Of a stretch of DNA of 64,000 bases, positions 43,268 through 53,790 are shown one piece after another (positions within the stretch are counted from its first letter, which is position 1; every line of letters begins with the position of its first letter). A program made the position numbers and the translations under genes. Origin of the DNA: Candidatus Anaerostipes excrementavium (GTDB taxonomy: Bacteria; Bacillota; Clostridia; Lachnospirales; Lachnospiraceae). The notes under the pieces were generated by a model. It did no database searches. It was not told where the DNA came from and worked only from the letters and a program-made list of their open reading frames with translations. The stretch lies in contig DXEM01000004.1 of NCBI GenBank assembly GCA_019114985.1, positions 39,721 to 103,720 of the forward strand. The letters run 5' to 3'.

Positions 43268-43890
43268 TCTTTGCTCCTCCTCTCTTCGGTTGTTTCGGTA
43301 ATATCCATTAAAATGTGATCCGGGAGGATGCCTTCTAGAACCTTTTGGTATCTAAAATCTGTCCTGGCATCTAACAATGGAGTTTTGGTAATCCGAAATC
43401 CATATTTATAGTACATATAGATGGCTTTATGACTCCAGGTTTGGGTATGGAGAAACACCTCTTTCCCGTCCGGTTCTAAGTCTTGGAACAAGGAAAGAAC
43501 ATATTTTACGATGGCGCTGCCCAGTCCCTTTCCCTGAACATTGGGAGATACGCTTACCCAATGAACCAGAGGGAAACGACGTCCATTTCCTTCTTTAAAC
43601 CATGCGGAAGCCGTAGCGGCAATCTGGTCGTTTTGATCGACAATAAAACACATTCGCTTTGAAAGAAGATCGGCATGCGGAGAAAAAACTTTGTGAAAAT
43701 ACGACAATGCTTCTTCTCTGGATGAAAATTCCTTTACCGATACTTCCAGATCTGCCCATCCAATTTCATCCCCTTTTTCGTACATCCGAAAATGAAATTC
43801 TTCCGGCAGGGACGGTATTTTTATATCAGCCAAAGCTTCCTGTTCCGCGGACATGATAATATCCATATATGGGATGCTTTTGTCAAGCAT
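43264..43890 (-). CDS. GNAT-family N-acetyltransferase
   Basis: A 208-residue acetyltransferase. The acetyl-CoA-binding motif A is visible as VSPNVQGKGLGSAIVKYVL (about 116-134), followed by an HTQTWSHKAIYMYYKYGFRI end. Substrate unknown. It heads the gnat-ttcA-dtd run, all overlapping by 4 bases, which suggests a shared transcript. Confidence 0.88.
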   Translation of the reverse strand: MLDKSIPYMDIIMSAEQEALADIKIPSLPEEFHFRMYEKGDEIGWADLEVSVKEFSSREEALSYFHKVFSPHADLLSKRMCFIVDQNDQIAATASAWFKEGNGRRFPLVHWVSVSPNVQGKGLGSAIVKYVLSLFQDLEPDGKEVFLHTQTWSHKAIYMYYKYGFRITKTPLLDARTDFRYQKVLEGILPDHILMDITETTEERRSKD

Positions 43891-43917
43891 AACGAAATCC
43901 TTTCTATTTCTTAAGAG

Positions 43918-43952
43918 AAAAAGGCCAGGGATTGGAAATCTCTGACCTTTTA
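43918..43952 (-). terminator. Intrinsic terminator after ilvC
   Basis: On the minus strand AAAGGTCAGAGATT pairs with AATCCCTGGCCTTT (wobbles) and is followed by a T-run; it closes the ilvN-ilvC unit. Confidence 0.75.
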
Positions 43953-43973
43953 TGTATTACGATATCACAAATC

Positions 43974-45014
<1,041 letters not shown>

Positions 45015-45076
45015 TTATAGTAAAGGAAAAAAACCTTTGCTTTTGAAATTATGTTATTCTGCTGTTCGATCGTCCT

Positions 45077-45586
45077 TTAAATAAAAGGGACGTCTTTGAT
45101 CTCTCCGCGTGTCAGACCGGTTGCTCCGGTGCGGACAAGTTCCAAAATCTCAAATCCGTTGATTAGATTGATGAAAGCCTCAATCTTGCTTGCGCCTCCG
45201 GTCAATTCCATCATCAGCGTATCTTGAGATACATCTACAACCTTCGCCCTGAAAATATCCGCAATCGTGATGATCTCCTGCTTCTCGGCCTTAGACGCTC
45301 TGACTTTCACCAGGATCAGTTCCCGGCACACCGATTGATTCTCCTTCAATTCCAAAATCTTAACCACATCTTCCAGTTTGGAAAGCTGGTTCTTGATCTG
45401 CAGAAGAATCATATCATCTCCGCTGACAACGATCGTCATTCTTGTGTATTTTTCATTCTGCGTCGGACTTGCGGTAATACTGTCAATATTATAGCCTCTT
45501 CTGGTAAAAAGACCGGACACACGGCTCAGTACTCCCGGGGTATTCTCTACTAAGATAGATAGAACCTTTTGTTTCAATTCATTCAC
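45077..45586 (-). CDS. ilvN: Acetolactate synthase small (regulatory) subunit
   Basis: Feedback-control subunit of acetolactate synthase. Residues about 5-75 form the first ACT domain (SILVENTPGVLSRVSGLFTRRGYNI), and the second half (VKVRASKAEK, LTGGASKIEAFINL, LVRTGATGLTRG) is the conserved C-terminal domain. The start is uncertain: GTG at 45586 lies 8 bases behind GGAG; TTG codons at 45601 and 45577 are alternatives. The catalytic subunit gene ilvB is not adjacent. Confidence 0.93.
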   Translation of the reverse strand: MNELKQKVLSILVENTPGVLSRVSGLFTRRGYNIDSITASPTQNEKYTRMTIVVSGDDMILLQIKNQLSKLEDVVKILELKENQSVCRELILVKVRASKAEKQEIITIADIFRAKVVDVSQDTLMMELTGGASKIEAFINLINGFEILELVRTGATGLTRGEIKDVPFI

Positions 45587-45641
45587 ATCCTTTTCTCCCA
45601 AATACCTGTTTATATGTATACACGGTATTCATATTGTTATT

Positions 45642-45670
45642 ATTCTACCAATTCTACAGATTTGTGTCAA
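45642..45670 (-). promoter_or_regulatory. Promoter of ilvN-ilvC
   Basis: On the minus strand a perfect TTGACA, 17 bases, then TAGAAT; the leader before ilvN is only about 50 bases, leaving no room for a T-box or leader-peptide attenuator. Confidence 0.75.
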
Positions 45671-45734
45671 GAAGCGATTGCATACTCTTTCCTGAATGGG
45701 GCATTCCATCTGAAGGATTTTTGTTCTATATAGA

Positions 45735-45764
45735 AGTAAAATCCCCCGATCATACGGGGGATTT
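45735..45764 (-). terminator. Intrinsic terminator of the LCP gene
   Basis: 9-bp stem AAATCCCCC / GGGGGATTT with an 8-base loop and a modest T-rich tail on the minus strand (TTTTACTTCT). Confidence 0.65.
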
Positions 45765-45776
45765 AGAAACTTTTTC

Positions 45777-47024
45777 TTATTCCTGTGCAGCTGGTGCTGC
45801 TGTTGTCGCAGCGGCAGTTGTTGCTTCTGTCGGTCTGGCCGTTGTTGCAGCGGTCGTTGCTTCTGTCGCCCTTTCCGTTGTGCTCTCCGCTCTGGTGGAA
45901 GAAGTGCTTCTTTCAGAAGCAGACGATGTTGTGCTGGTCGATGTGCTTCGACGATAAGTCGTGCTGCTGGTTGAGCTGGTAGATGACGTACTGTCTGATG
46001 ATGAAGTACTTCCGGAATATCCATAGGTCTCAACATTGGATGTTCCGCCATATTCTTTTGCCCAGTCTTTTTCCGAACCTTTATTAAACAGAAAATACTC
46101 TAATGCTGCTTTATTCGCGTCAAAATTAATGAAGAATACAAACATGTTGCTCTGTGCGCGGCCCTGCTTGTAAGTACCTTCCAGAGGAATTCTTTCCTGA
46201 TCGATCTCTGTTGTTCCAAGAGAAACAACTTTTGTTACAAGACTCTTCAGGTAACTTGCATCCATGTCGGTGCTTACGTCTTCCAGCGCACTCAGTGCAA
46301 TATCGAGAATTTTTGTCGGACTTTGATCCAGTACTTTATTCAGCGCTGCCTGGAGAACAGCTCTCTGACGGCCGGTACGTCCGAAGTCGCCGTCACCGTA
46401 TTTTTGAGATACAACGTAACGAATACGAGCATATCCTAATGCCTGATTTCCATTTAAAGTCTGCTTTCCGACTTTTACGTTACGATTCTTCTTCTTTGAA
46501 ATATAGTTTGTGGAATTCAGATATTCTGCTTCTTTTTCCTCCAGACTGATCTCAATGCCTCCGACTTTGTCAATGACTTTCTCAAAAGTCGAAAAGTCAA
46601 CAACACAGTATTTGTCAATCTTAATTCCGAAATTCTTGGCGATTGTCTGATACAACAGTTCCACTCCCCCATAAGCATACGCCGCATTCAGCTTATTATG
46701 CCCATGTCCGGGAATCTCTACATAGATATCACGCATCAGCGATGTAAGTTTCAGTTCTTTTGTATCCTGATTGATGGTTGCGATCATGATACTGTCGGAT
46801 CTTCCATGATCCCCTTCGATTGCCCCATGATCTGAACCGACCAAAAGGATATTGATGACATCACTGTCAGACAACAGATCATCTCCGACTTCGACATCAC
46901 TTAAACTATCACCGGTATTGATCGCAGCTTCAAGCCTTGCATCATAATAGCCAAGCACACTGCCGGCCGCGATTCCAATGACGAGAAAGATGCTTAAGAT
47001 GATCTTGAATTGTTTAATTTTCAT
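45777..47024 (-). CDS. LytR-CpsA-Psr (LCP) family protein
   Basis: Attaches teichoic acids or polysaccharide to peptidoglycan. The 415-residue protein has one N-terminal membrane helix (about 9-27) and the LCP catalytic domain (about 57-250) with LVGSDHGAIEGDHGRSDSIM, SLMRDIYVEIPGHGHNKLNAAYAYGG and ALGYARIRYV...DFGRTGRQR, which holds the key arginines. The last ~75 residues are a low-complexity Ser/Thr/Ala tail (repeats of TSS, ATE, TTA), probably wall-spanning. An extended -10 (TGCTATAAT) lies upstream. Confidence 0.93.
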   Translation of the reverse strand: MKIKQFKIILSIFLVIGIAAGSVLGYYDARLEAAINTGDSLSDVEVGDDLLSDSDVINILLVGSDHGAIEGDHGRSDSIMIATINQDTKELKLTSLMRDIYVEIPGHGHNKLNAAYAYGGVELLYQTIAKNFGIKIDKYCVVDFSTFEKVIDKVGGIEISLEEKEAEYLNSTNYISKKKNRNVKVGKQTLNGNQALGYARIRYVVSQKYGDGDFGRTGRQRAVLQAALNKVLDQSPTKILDIALSALEDVSTDMDASYLKSLVTKVVSLGTTEIDQERIPLEGTYKQGRAQSNMFVFFINFDANKAALEYFLFNKGSEKDWAKEYGGTSNVETYGYSGSTSSSDSTSSTSSTSSTTYRRSTSTSTTSSASERSTSSTRAESTTERATEATTAATTARPTEATTAAATTAAPAAQE

Positions 47025-47061
47025 TTGTACCCTCCTAATTTTCTCCTATTCACAGTATCAC

Positions 47062-47070
47062 ATTATAGCA
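47062..47070 (-). promoter_or_regulatory. Extended -10 promoter of the LCP gene
   Basis: TGCTATAAT on the minus strand, 38 bases upstream of the LCP start; a TTGTTT lies 15 bases further up. Confidence 0.5.
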
Positions 47071-47135
47071 CATAAATTGGAAAAACAATAGGGAATTTTA
47101 TTAAGTTTTCCTAAAGATACGATTCTTTTCTTCCT

Positions 47136-48047
47136 TTATGATTCCCAATACGTCAAATTCATCGTAAGTTTTCTCACAAGCCAACGTGGAAGGCTTTGGT
47201 AATTGCGGCCTAGTTTATAGCCGATGAATTTGCATCCGCTGTCTAAAATATATTTCGGAATCAGCCATAGTTTTCCTTTGGAGACCAGGTGTCTTAGTGT
47301 GTGGAGCACCATCTTCACACCTTCAGATTCTGACTTTACTTCCAAAAACAGTCCGCCGTAGTCCGTCTGCGAAACTGCCAGGTCGAAATTTCTGTGAAGC
47401 TGCTCCAGCGCTTTGTAATCATGCCAGTGCCAGACAACGGCGTCTGCAGCATAAGCAATGGCTTTATCTGCTTCGATCATTTTGGAAGCCATGATCATAT
47501 CCTCATTAAAGATTGTTTTATGCAGAAATCCGCCAAGCGCATCATAATCTTTTTTTCGATAGGCGCTGCATGCATTCGAACAAAAAAACGTTTTAATTCC
47601 GAGGGTCGGAAGATCCGCCTTGGTCTTAAGACGGCTTTCTCTCGGATAATTGAATAATCGCGTATAATACTCAATATAGTTTTTCTTTGGATCGGCAATC
47701 TGGCGTCCGTAAGCCGCAGAAACTTCCGGATTTTCAAATGGCTTTAACAGGTTTTCAATCAGAAATCGGTCTTTGGAAACCGCATCGTCTGTCATAAACA
47801 TAAGAATATCTGCTTCTGATAAAGACGCTCCATAGTCTCTGGTTTTCCCGTGATCGAAATCTTCCTTTTTAATGTGATGTATTTCCACATTATCATAAAG
47901 GCCGATCAAATCTTTTGGAAAAAAATCTTCTTCTGTATTAATCACGATAATGCGATCCGGCCTGCGGGACTGTTTGGATAATCTTTGAAGGGATTCCCGA
48001 AACTTATCTCCCGGTTTATAAGTCGGTATGATTAAATCTGCTTTCAT
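47136..48047 (-). CDS. Family 2 glycosyltransferase
   Basis: A 303-residue GT-A glycosyltransferase. It starts MKADLIIPTYKPGDKFRESL, with a sugar-nucleotide DxD-like motif in ILMFMTDDAVSKD (about 84-96), CSNACSAYRKKDYDALGGF and FNEDMIMASKMIEAD (about 180-200), a pattern of rhamnosyl- or similar transferases. The second of two neighbouring ATGs (48047) is chosen for its better distance from AGGAGG. It lies 12 bases after parC and probably shares its transcript; with the LCP gene it suggests a cell-wall polysaccharide role. Confidence 0.87.
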   Translation of the reverse strand: MKADLIIPTYKPGDKFRESLQRLSKQSRRPDRIIVINTEEDFFPKDLIGLYDNVEIHHIKKEDFDHGKTRDYGASLSEADILMFMTDDAVSKDRFLIENLLKPFENPEVSAAYGRQIADPKKNYIEYYTRLFNYPRESRLKTKADLPTLGIKTFFCSNACSAYRKKDYDALGGFLHKTIFNEDMIMASKMIEADKAIAYAADAVVWHWHDYKALEQLHRNFDLAVSQTDYGGLFLEVKSESEGVKMVLHTLRHLVSKGKLWLIPKYILDSGCKFIGYKLGRNYQSLPRWLVRKLTMNLTYWES

Positions 48048-48061
48048 CATTTCCTCCTTTC

Positions 48062-50317
48062 TTATCGACGAATTTTAGATCCCTTGGTATCTCGTTTGGA
48101 TAGCTTCAATTTATTAAACTCCAATTTTTTCTTTTTATACATGATAGAAGAAATCTGCTGTGCTTCCATCACGTAGACTTCGGAAATCATATCATCTTTC
48201 GTAAGTTTGATGCCCTTTACACCAATGGCTGCTTTTTTCTTTGCGGGAACATCAGAGAGAAGGAATTTTAAGAAAACTCCTCCCTTGGTCTGTAAGATTA
48301 CTTTGTCTTCCAAGTCAGGATCCATGGAAACCGGAATGATCCTTATCAGCTCATCTCCGCCCATTAACTTTGTAGAGGCTACAGTTCTTTTGGCTGCTTT
48401 TAACTCAATTCCATCCATGATTTTTAACATTCCCTGTGCGGTAACAAACAAGAAAGAGGATGAAATGACGGATTCTGCCGCCATAACTTCGATGATTGCT
48501 TCTTTTCCGCTGTTGTAGTTGCTGAGATTATCAATCGGGGTCCCTTTGTCTCGATATTTTCCTGCCGGAATATCCAGCGCCTTCACCTGATGCATGGTTC
48601 CCTGATTGGTAAAAATGCAAATTTTATCGGTATTCATACAAGGAACGACGTATTTATAATCTTTTCGGACGTTCTCCTTATTCCTCTCATAGGTAGCTTT
48701 ATCAAAAGTTTTAGAATACCCAAATCGATCCATAACAAAATAGATTTGTTCCTGTTTCAATGGAGCTTCCACATAAACAGCTGCTTTTCCGTCTTCAATC
48801 ACGGTACGGCGTTCTCTTTGGAATTCTTTTTTCAGCCCATCCAATTCTTTGCGGATCACTCGTTTCATGGAAGATGGATTTGAAAGGATATCTTCATATT
48901 CCGCAATCTTTTTGCAAATCTCATCATATTCTTCTCTCAGCGCCTGAATCTCCAATCCAATCAGCCGATGGAGCCTAAGATCTAAGATTGCCGCTGCTTG
49001 TTTCTCCGTGAAATGCAGTTTAGAGGCTTCGATCATGGAATCTGATGAACGAAAACGAATATCTCCAGTCTCCCCTTTTGTCAGGCATGCTTTGACTTCT
49101 TTCTGGCTATTGCTGCCTCGAATGATCTCAATGATCAGATCGATCATATCACAAGCTAAGATCAGTCCTTCTCTGATTTCTTTTTGATCATAAAGTTTCG
49201 CAAGCAAAGTTTTGTATTTTCTCGTTGTAACTTCATAATGGAAGTGCGTATGGCAGGCAATGATATCCTTGAGGCTTAACGTTTCCGGTTTTCCGTCAAC
49301 GATTGCAAGCATGTTGACGCCAAAAGTATCTTCCAGTTTTGTTTTCTTATACAGCAGATTCTTTAAACGCTCGACGTCTGCGCCTTTTCGCAATTCGAGA
49401 ACAATACGAATTCCTTCTTTGGAGGATTCATTGGAGATATCCAGGATATCTGTTGTTTTTTTCGTCTCAATTAATCCTACCACATCAGATAAAAATTTTG
49501 CGATATTATTTCCGATCATTGTGTAAGGAATTTCCGTAATGACGAGTTTGTCTTTTTCGCCTCTTTTTTTGGCCGGTTCAAATACGACCTTTCCCCGAAG
49601 CTTCAGCTTTCCGGTTCCGGAAGAATAAATATCCAAAAGCTCTTTTTTATTTACGACCAATCCTCCGGTTGGAAAATCCGGTCCCGGGAGATATTCCATT
49701 AATTCCTCGTTGGTGATGCTCTCCTTTCGCATATAAGCTTTGACCGCATCGATGACTTCCCCTAAATTATGAGGAGGAATACTGGTCGTCATTCCGACAG
49801 CAATTCCATCCGCTCCGTTGACAAGGAGATTTGGAATCTTTACCGGAAGGACTTCCGGTTCTCGTTCCGTTTCGTCAAAGTTCGGAATGAAATCCACTAC
49901 ATTTTTATCCAGATCCGCGAGATAAGCTTCCTGCGTGATCTTTTGAAGCCTTGCTTCTGTATAACGCATGGCCGCAGCTCCGTCGCCTTCGATTGACCCG
50001 AAATTTCCATGGCCGTCTACCAGCGCCATGCCTTTCTTAAATTCCTGTGACATCACAACCAGGGCATCATAAATCGAACTATCGCCGTGCGGGTGATATT
50101 TACCCATGGTGTCTCCTACAATTCTGGCTGATTTTCTATGAGGCCTGTCAAACCGAAGTCCCAGCTCGTCCATCGCATATAAGACGCGGCGCTGAACCGG
50201 CTTTAACCCATCTCTTACGTCCGGGAGAGCCCTGGAACAAATAACGCTCATGGCGTAATCTATGTAAGATTTTTGCATAACCTCAGAAAATTCGGCTTTT
50301 ATGATCTGTTCTGACAT
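48062..50317 (-). CDS. parC: Type II topoisomerase subunit A (topoisomerase IV ParC-like)
   Basis: A 751-residue DNA-cleaving subunit that separates daughter chromosomes. Winged-helix region with [20 protein letters not shown] (about 73-92), which carries Ser and Asp at the two quinolone-resistance positions (a sensitive-type sequence), and the active-site tyrosine in [10 protein letters not shown] (about 115-124). The C-terminal domain (about 490-751) lacks the GyrA-box QRRGGxG, which favours ParC over GyrA. It follows parE by 23 bases. Confidence 0.9.
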   Translation of the reverse strand: MSEQIIKAEFSEVMQKSYIDYAMSVICSRALPDVRDGLKPVQRRVLYAMDELGLRFDRPHRKSARIVGDTMGKYHPHGDSSIYDALVVMSQEFKKGMALVDGHGNFGSIEGDGAAAMRYTEARLQKITQEAYLADLDKNVVDFIPNFDETEREPEVLPVKIPNLLVNGADGIAVGMTTSIPPHNLGEVIDAVKAYMRKESITNEELMEYLPGPDFPTGGLVVNKKELLDIYSSGTGKLKLRGKVVFEPAKKRGEKDKLVITEIPYTMIGNNIAKFLSDVVGLIETKKTTDILDISNESSKEGIRIVLELRKGADVERLKNLLYKKTKLEDTFGVNMLAIVDGKPETLSLKDIIACHTHFHYEVTTRKYKTLLAKLYDQKEIREGLILACDMIDLIIEIIRGSNSQKEVKACLTKGETGDIRFRSSDSMIEASKLHFTEKQAAAILDLRLHRLIGLEIQALREEYDEICKKIAEYEDILSNPSSMKRVIRKELDGLKKEFQRERRTVIEDGKAAVYVEAPLKQEQIYFVMDRFGYSKTFDKATYERNKENVRKDYKYVVPCMNTDKICIFTNQGTMHQVKALDIPAGKYRDKGTPIDNLSNYNSGKEAIIEVMAAESVISSSFLFVTAQGMLKIMDGIELKAAKRTVASTKLMGGDELIRIIPVSMDPDLEDKVILQTKGGVFLKFLLSDVPAKKKAAIGVKGIKLTKDDMISEVYVMEAQQISSIMYKKKKLEFNKLKLSKRDTKGSKIRR

Positions 50318-50340
50318 AAAATGTTCCTTTCTTTTTCAAT

Positions 50341-52254
50341 TTAAATATCCAATGTCGCGTCATCCGCATTTTCGTAGATGAACTGTCTTCGAGGCAGCAC
50401 ATCGCTTCCCATCAGCATGGATGTTACGTCGGATGCCATTCTGGCATCCTCGATTTCTATCTGTTTCAATGTACGTGTTTCCGGATTCAAAGTCGTCTCC
50501 CAAAGCTGTTCCGCATCCATCTCTCCCAATCCTTTGTACCGCTGAAGGGTAAAAGGTCCTTGGTGTTCTTTTCGATATTTTGCCAGGGCTGTATCATCAT
50601 ATAAATACTGTTCCGGTCCTTTCTTTGGAATCGCTTTATATAATGGCGGAGTTGCCAGATATACATGTCCATGCGAAATCAGATCCGGCATAAATCGATA
50701 AAAGAACGTTAAAAGCAGTGTTGAAATATGAGCGCCGTCTACATCCGCATCCGTCATAATAATAATTTTATGATACCGCAGTTTACTGATATCAAAATCG
50801 TTGCCGTAGCCTTCAGAAAAACCACATCCAAAAGAGTTGATCATCGTTTTAATCTCTGCATTCGCAAGAACTTTGTCCATGGAGGCTTTTTCCACATTCA
50901 GGATTTTTCCGCGAATCGGTAAGATCGCCTGTGTCTTACGGTTCCTTGCCGTTTTGGCAGATCCGCCGGCAGAATCTCCCTCTACAATAAAAATCTCGCA
51001 GTCTTCTGCTTTTCTGCTTTCACAGTTTGCCAGTTTTCCATTGCTGTCTATCGATAACTTTTGTTTCACCAGCATATTGGTTTTTGCCTTTTCTTCTGCT
51101 TTTCGGATTTTTGCGGATTTTTCCGCGCAGGCAAGAACTTTTTTTAAGGTGTCCAGATTTTTATCAAAATAAAGGACAATCTCTTCCCCGGTGATTTCTC
51201 CCAAGACTTTTCCTGCGTCTTGGTTATCCAACTTTGTTTTGGTCTGTCCTTCAAACCTTGGTTCCGGATGTTTGACAGAAATAATTGCTGTCATACCATT
51301 GCGGACGTCGGTTCCGGTAAAGTTGGAATCCTTTTCCTTCAGCATTCCGATCTCTCTGGCGTATTGATTCATAATCGCTGTAAATTTTGCCTTAAATCCG
51401 GTAATATGGGTTCCGCCTTCAATTGTATAAATATTGTTGCAAAATCCTAGAATATTCTCACCAAAGTCTTCTGTATATTGGAAAGCAGCCTCGGCTTCGA
51501 TTCCATCCACATTTCCTTTAAAATAAATCGGATCGTGAACCGTCTTCTTTCCCTCGTTAAGTTTTCTTACGTAAGCACAAATTCCATCCGGTTCATGGTA
51601 ATCCACCGTTGTTTCTTCTCCCTGTCTGCGATTGATATAATGAATCGTAAGTTCCGGATTCAAATATGCAGTCTCATGCAAACGATTACGTACCATCGCT
51701 GCTTTAAAATACGTCTTATCAAAAATATCCGGATCCGGGAGAAATTGTACTTTTGTTCCTGTCTCTGACTTTCTGCAGCTTCCGATCACTTCCAAAGGAG
51801 AGATGATCTTGCCGCGGGCATACTTTTGCTGATAAATTTTTCCGTTTTGTTTGACGGTCACCGTAAGCCAAGTCGACAGAGCATTGACAACGGACGCTCC
51901 GACACCGTGCAGTCCGCCGGAAATCTTATATCCGCCGTCGCCGAATTTACCTCCGGCATGGAGCATGGTAAATACCATTTCCACAGCGGGAATTCCTGTT
52001 TTTTCGTTGACGCCTACCGGAATTCCACGCCCATTATCCGAAATCACAGCCGTTCCATCGTTTTCTAACGTTACCGTGATCTCATTACAGTAACCGGCCA
52101 AAAACTCGTCCACCGAGTTGTCAACGATTTCATAAATCAGATGATTCAGCCCTTTTGTGGACACACTTCCTATATACATGCCCGGACGTTTCCTGACGGC
52201 TTCCAGGCCTTCTAAAACTGAAATGCTGTTGGCGTCATATGTACGCTTTGCCAT
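50341..52254 (-). CDS. parE: Type II topoisomerase subunit B (topoisomerase IV ParE-like)
   Basis: A 637-residue GHKL ATPase subunit. It has VLEGLEAVRKRPGMYIGS near the N-terminus, the ATP-binding EIVDNSVDEF and DNGRGIPVG, LHGVGASVVNALS, the TOPRIM EGDSAGGSAKTARNR (about 413-427) and MTDADVDGAHI (about 492-502), and ends in YKGLGEMDAEQLWETTL. The start at 52254 (AGGAGG ten bases upstream) replaces an ATG 87 bases upstream that would lie before the promoter. Parts of the sequence also resemble GyrB; pairing with a box-less subunit A favours ParE. Confidence 0.9.
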   Translation of the reverse strand: MAKRTYDANSISVLEGLEAVRKRPGMYIGSVSTKGLNHLIYEIVDNSVDEFLAGYCNEITVTLENDGTAVISDNGRGIPVGVNEKTGIPAVEMVFTMLHAGGKFGDGGYKISGGLHGVGASVVNALSTWLTVTVKQNGKIYQQKYARGKIISPLEVIGSCRKSETGTKVQFLPDPDIFDKTYFKAAMVRNRLHETAYLNPELTIHYINRRQGEETTVDYHEPDGICAYVRKLNEGKKTVHDPIYFKGNVDGIEAEAAFQYTEDFGENILGFCNNIYTIEGGTHITGFKAKFTAIMNQYAREIGMLKEKDSNFTGTDVRNGMTAIISVKHPEPRFEGQTKTKLDNQDAGKVLGEITGEEIVLYFDKNLDTLKKVLACAEKSAKIRKAEEKAKTNMLVKQKLSIDSNGKLANCESRKAEDCEIFIVEGDSAGGSAKTARNRKTQAILPIRGKILNVEKASMDKVLANAEIKTMINSFGCGFSEGYGNDFDISKLRYHKIIIMTDADVDGAHISTLLLTFFYRFMPDLISHGHVYLATPPLYKAIPKKGPEQYLYDDTALAKYRKEHQGPFTLQRYKGLGEMDAEQLWETTLNPETRTLKQIEIEDARMASDVTSMLMGSDVLPRRQFIYENADDATLDI

Positions 52255-52291
52255 AGCTATCGTTCCTCCTATATCCAAGATAATCTTACTA

Positions 52292-52320
52292 AGTTTAGCA
52301 TAGAAATATTTTTTTGACAA
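52292..52320 (-). promoter_or_regulatory. Promoter of parE-parC
   Basis: TTGTCA, 17 bases, TAAACT on the minus strand, divergent from and close to the perfect consensus promoter at 52345. Confidence 0.65.
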
Positions 52321-52344
52321 ACTTATTTCTTCCTTCGACATAAG

Positions 52345-52373
52345 TTGACATTATACTGCCCAGCTTTTATAAT
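52345..52373 (+). promoter_or_regulatory. Perfect consensus sigma-A promoter for the lipoprotein gene
   Basis: TTGACA, exactly 17 bases, TATAAT; the only full consensus promoter found in this window, 36 bases before the ATG at 52409. Confidence 0.85.
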
Positions 52374-52408
52374 AACAAAGGTAAAACGAAGAAAGGTAGG
52401 GTGATAAC

Positions 52409-53077
52409 ATGAGGAGTAGGGTATGGAGAAGGACATTGGCCGCTGTGTGCGTGATTGGCCTTACAATCGTCACAGTCTGCAGCTGCGGATCAAAGGAAGC
52501 CGTCGGACCGGAGAAGATGATGGATGCGTTCTATCGTCTGCTGATTTATCAGGATACCGATCCGATCGCAAAGCTTGGCGTTGATCAAGATGAAGCGAAG
52601 GAGACTTTATCTGATTACCGCAAGGCGATGACATCTGCGATTCAAAAACAATTTAAAGCAGCAGGCATTTCCATTAGTCAGTCACAGTCAGAAGAAATTG
52701 TCAATGAGATTAACGGCGCTTTGAAAAAACTTGACTACGATGTGATAGTGAAGGAAGAATCAGGGAAGAAAGCTTCTGTTCAGATTGTCAGTGAATCCAT
52801 TCCATATCAGGATATTTTCAAAGATGCTTCGGATAAAACAATCCGTGAATTAGAACCGCGGCATATTGAGAAACTTTCTGATGCGAAAGATCTGCTTGTG
52901 GCGAATGTCAAAGAAGGTTTTCACAATGCGAAGCCATCTTCCGGCAAACATAAAAAAACATTCGAACTGAAAAAGAAAAAAGTAAAAAGCGGCAAGAATA
53001 CACTTCTCGTTTTCTTCCCTGTTGACGCAAGGGAGATGGGAAGCCAGCTTATGAATCTTGCCATTGGCAAATCTTGA
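52409..53077 (+). CDS. Putative lipoprotein, DUF5105-like
   Basis: A 222-residue exported protein. It has a basic start (MRSRVWRRT), a hydrophobic h-region and a lipobox-like TVCSC (cysteine about residue 26), so lipid anchoring is likely. The mature part is charged and helical, with a C-terminal beta-type stretch (KNTLLVFFPVDAREMG). The pattern resembles the DUF5105 lipoproteins of Firmicutes, function unknown. AGAAAGGTAGGG precedes the ATG. A perfect consensus promoter suggests strong expression. Confidence 0.75.
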   Translation: MRSRVWRRTLAAVCVIGLTIVTVCSCGSKEAVGPEKMMDAFYRLLIYQDTDPIAKLGVDQDEAKETLSDYRKAMTSAIQKQFKAAGISISQSQSEEIVNEINGALKKLDYDVIVKEESGKKASVQIVSESIPYQDIFKDASDKTIRELEPRHIEKLSDAKDLLVANVKEGFHNAKPSSGKHKKTFELKKKKVKSGKNTLLVFFPVDAREMGSQLMNLAIGKS

Positions 53078-53089
53078 TTTTTATATGCG

Positions 53090-53117
53090 GCAGTCCTTTT
53101 CATAAGGGCTGCTTTTC
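53090..53117 (+). terminator. Intrinsic terminator of the lipoprotein gene
   Basis: GCAGTCCTT / AAGGGCTGC (one wobble), loop TTCAT, T4 tail. Confidence 0.7.
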
Positions 53118-53129
53118 ATTTCATGCCAA

Positions 53130-53150
53130 GAACCCTGCTTTGCCGGGTTC
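53130..53150 (-). repeat. Core palindrome of the dispersed repeat, variant (copy F)
   Basis: On the minus strand GAACCCGGC-AAA-GCAGGGTTC. Compared with the core GAATCCWGC-AAA-GCWGGATTC, the T-A pair is changed to C-G on both sides, a compensatory change that keeps the stem. No T-run follows on the minus strand. Confidence 0.5.
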
Positions 53151-53172
53151 TCTCTGACTGCTAAATAATACG

Positions 53173-53212
53173 GCAATGTCAAAAGGCTGCCTTTTTGCCT
53201 CTTATACATTGC
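53173..53212 (-). terminator. Hairpin at the end of the sigma factor gene
   Basis: CGGCAATGT pairs with ACATTGCCG across a nested AAAAGGC/GCCTTTT hairpin. The outer stem includes the last codons of the sigma gene. A T-run is weak. Confidence 0.5.
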
Positions 53213-53750
53213 CGTCCTTTTCCAAAAGCCTTCTCAAATTCTTTCTTGCGATACTGCAGCGTGATTTGATGCTGCGTTCCGATACCTGAAACATATCTGA
53301 TATTTCTTTGCATTTAAACCCATATACATAGCGAAAAATGAGCAGATCTTTCTCCTTCTGCGGAAGCTTATTCAATGTTTCTTTTAATGCCTGCAGGTCA
53401 ATCAGCTGAATATAATCGTCATTCGGATCTTCGATATGATCCCCTTCGCTTCCGTCATCATAAGTCAGCGCCTGATGAGCGTTTTGCTTTTCCTTCTTTA
53501 AAAACGCATAGGCCGTATTCTTGATCATTGCCATGAGAAAATACGTAATCTCTTCCTCCGGGACTTTCATAATGCTGTCCGGATACTTCAAAGCTCTTTC
53601 AAATACTGTTTGCAGAATATCTTCTGCCAGCTCCGTATCTTTTACATAACCTTTTGCAACAAAGAACAATCTTTTCGCATACAAGGCATATAATTTCTCA
53701 ATATATTTCACTGCGTGTTTGCCGATCGGTTTCCTCTTTCGTAATTTCAT
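53202..53750 (-). CDS. ECF-type RNA polymerase sigma factor
   Basis: A 182-residue sigma-70 family protein. The sigma-2 region (about 15-85) has LYAKRLFFVAKGYVKDTELAEDILQTVFERAL, and the sigma-4 region (about 125-178) has LNKLPQKEKDLLIFRYVYGFKCKEISDMF and VSERSIKSRCSIARKNL. No anti-sigma gene is adjacent, which is unusual for ECF factors. TTTACA-17-TATAAT upstream gives a housekeeping-type promoter. It could be controlled by an unlinked factor or by transcription alone. Confidence 0.9.
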   Translation of the reverse strand: MKLRKRKPIGKHAVKYIEKLYALYAKRLFFVAKGYVKDTELAEDILQTVFERALKYPDSIMKVPEEEITYFLMAMIKNTAYAFLKKEKQNAHQALTYDDGSEGDHIEDPNDDYIQLIDLQALKETLNKLPQKEKDLLIFRYVYGFKCKEISDMFQVSERSIKSRCSIARKNLRRLLEKDGNV

Positions 53751-53790
53751 CTATATTCTTCTCTCTCGTACTTTTTCTTTTGTACTTTTA

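Noticed and set aside
45634..45982. Plus-strand frames opposite the LCP C-terminal tail
   Set aside because: They are mirror frames of the Ser/Thr/Ala low-complexity coding sequence.
48062..52254. DNA gyrase (gyrB-gyrA)
   Set aside because: Subunit A lacks the GyrA-box QRRGGxG, and no dnaA/recF genes are near; topoisomerase IV fits better, although subunit B has some GyrB-like stretches.
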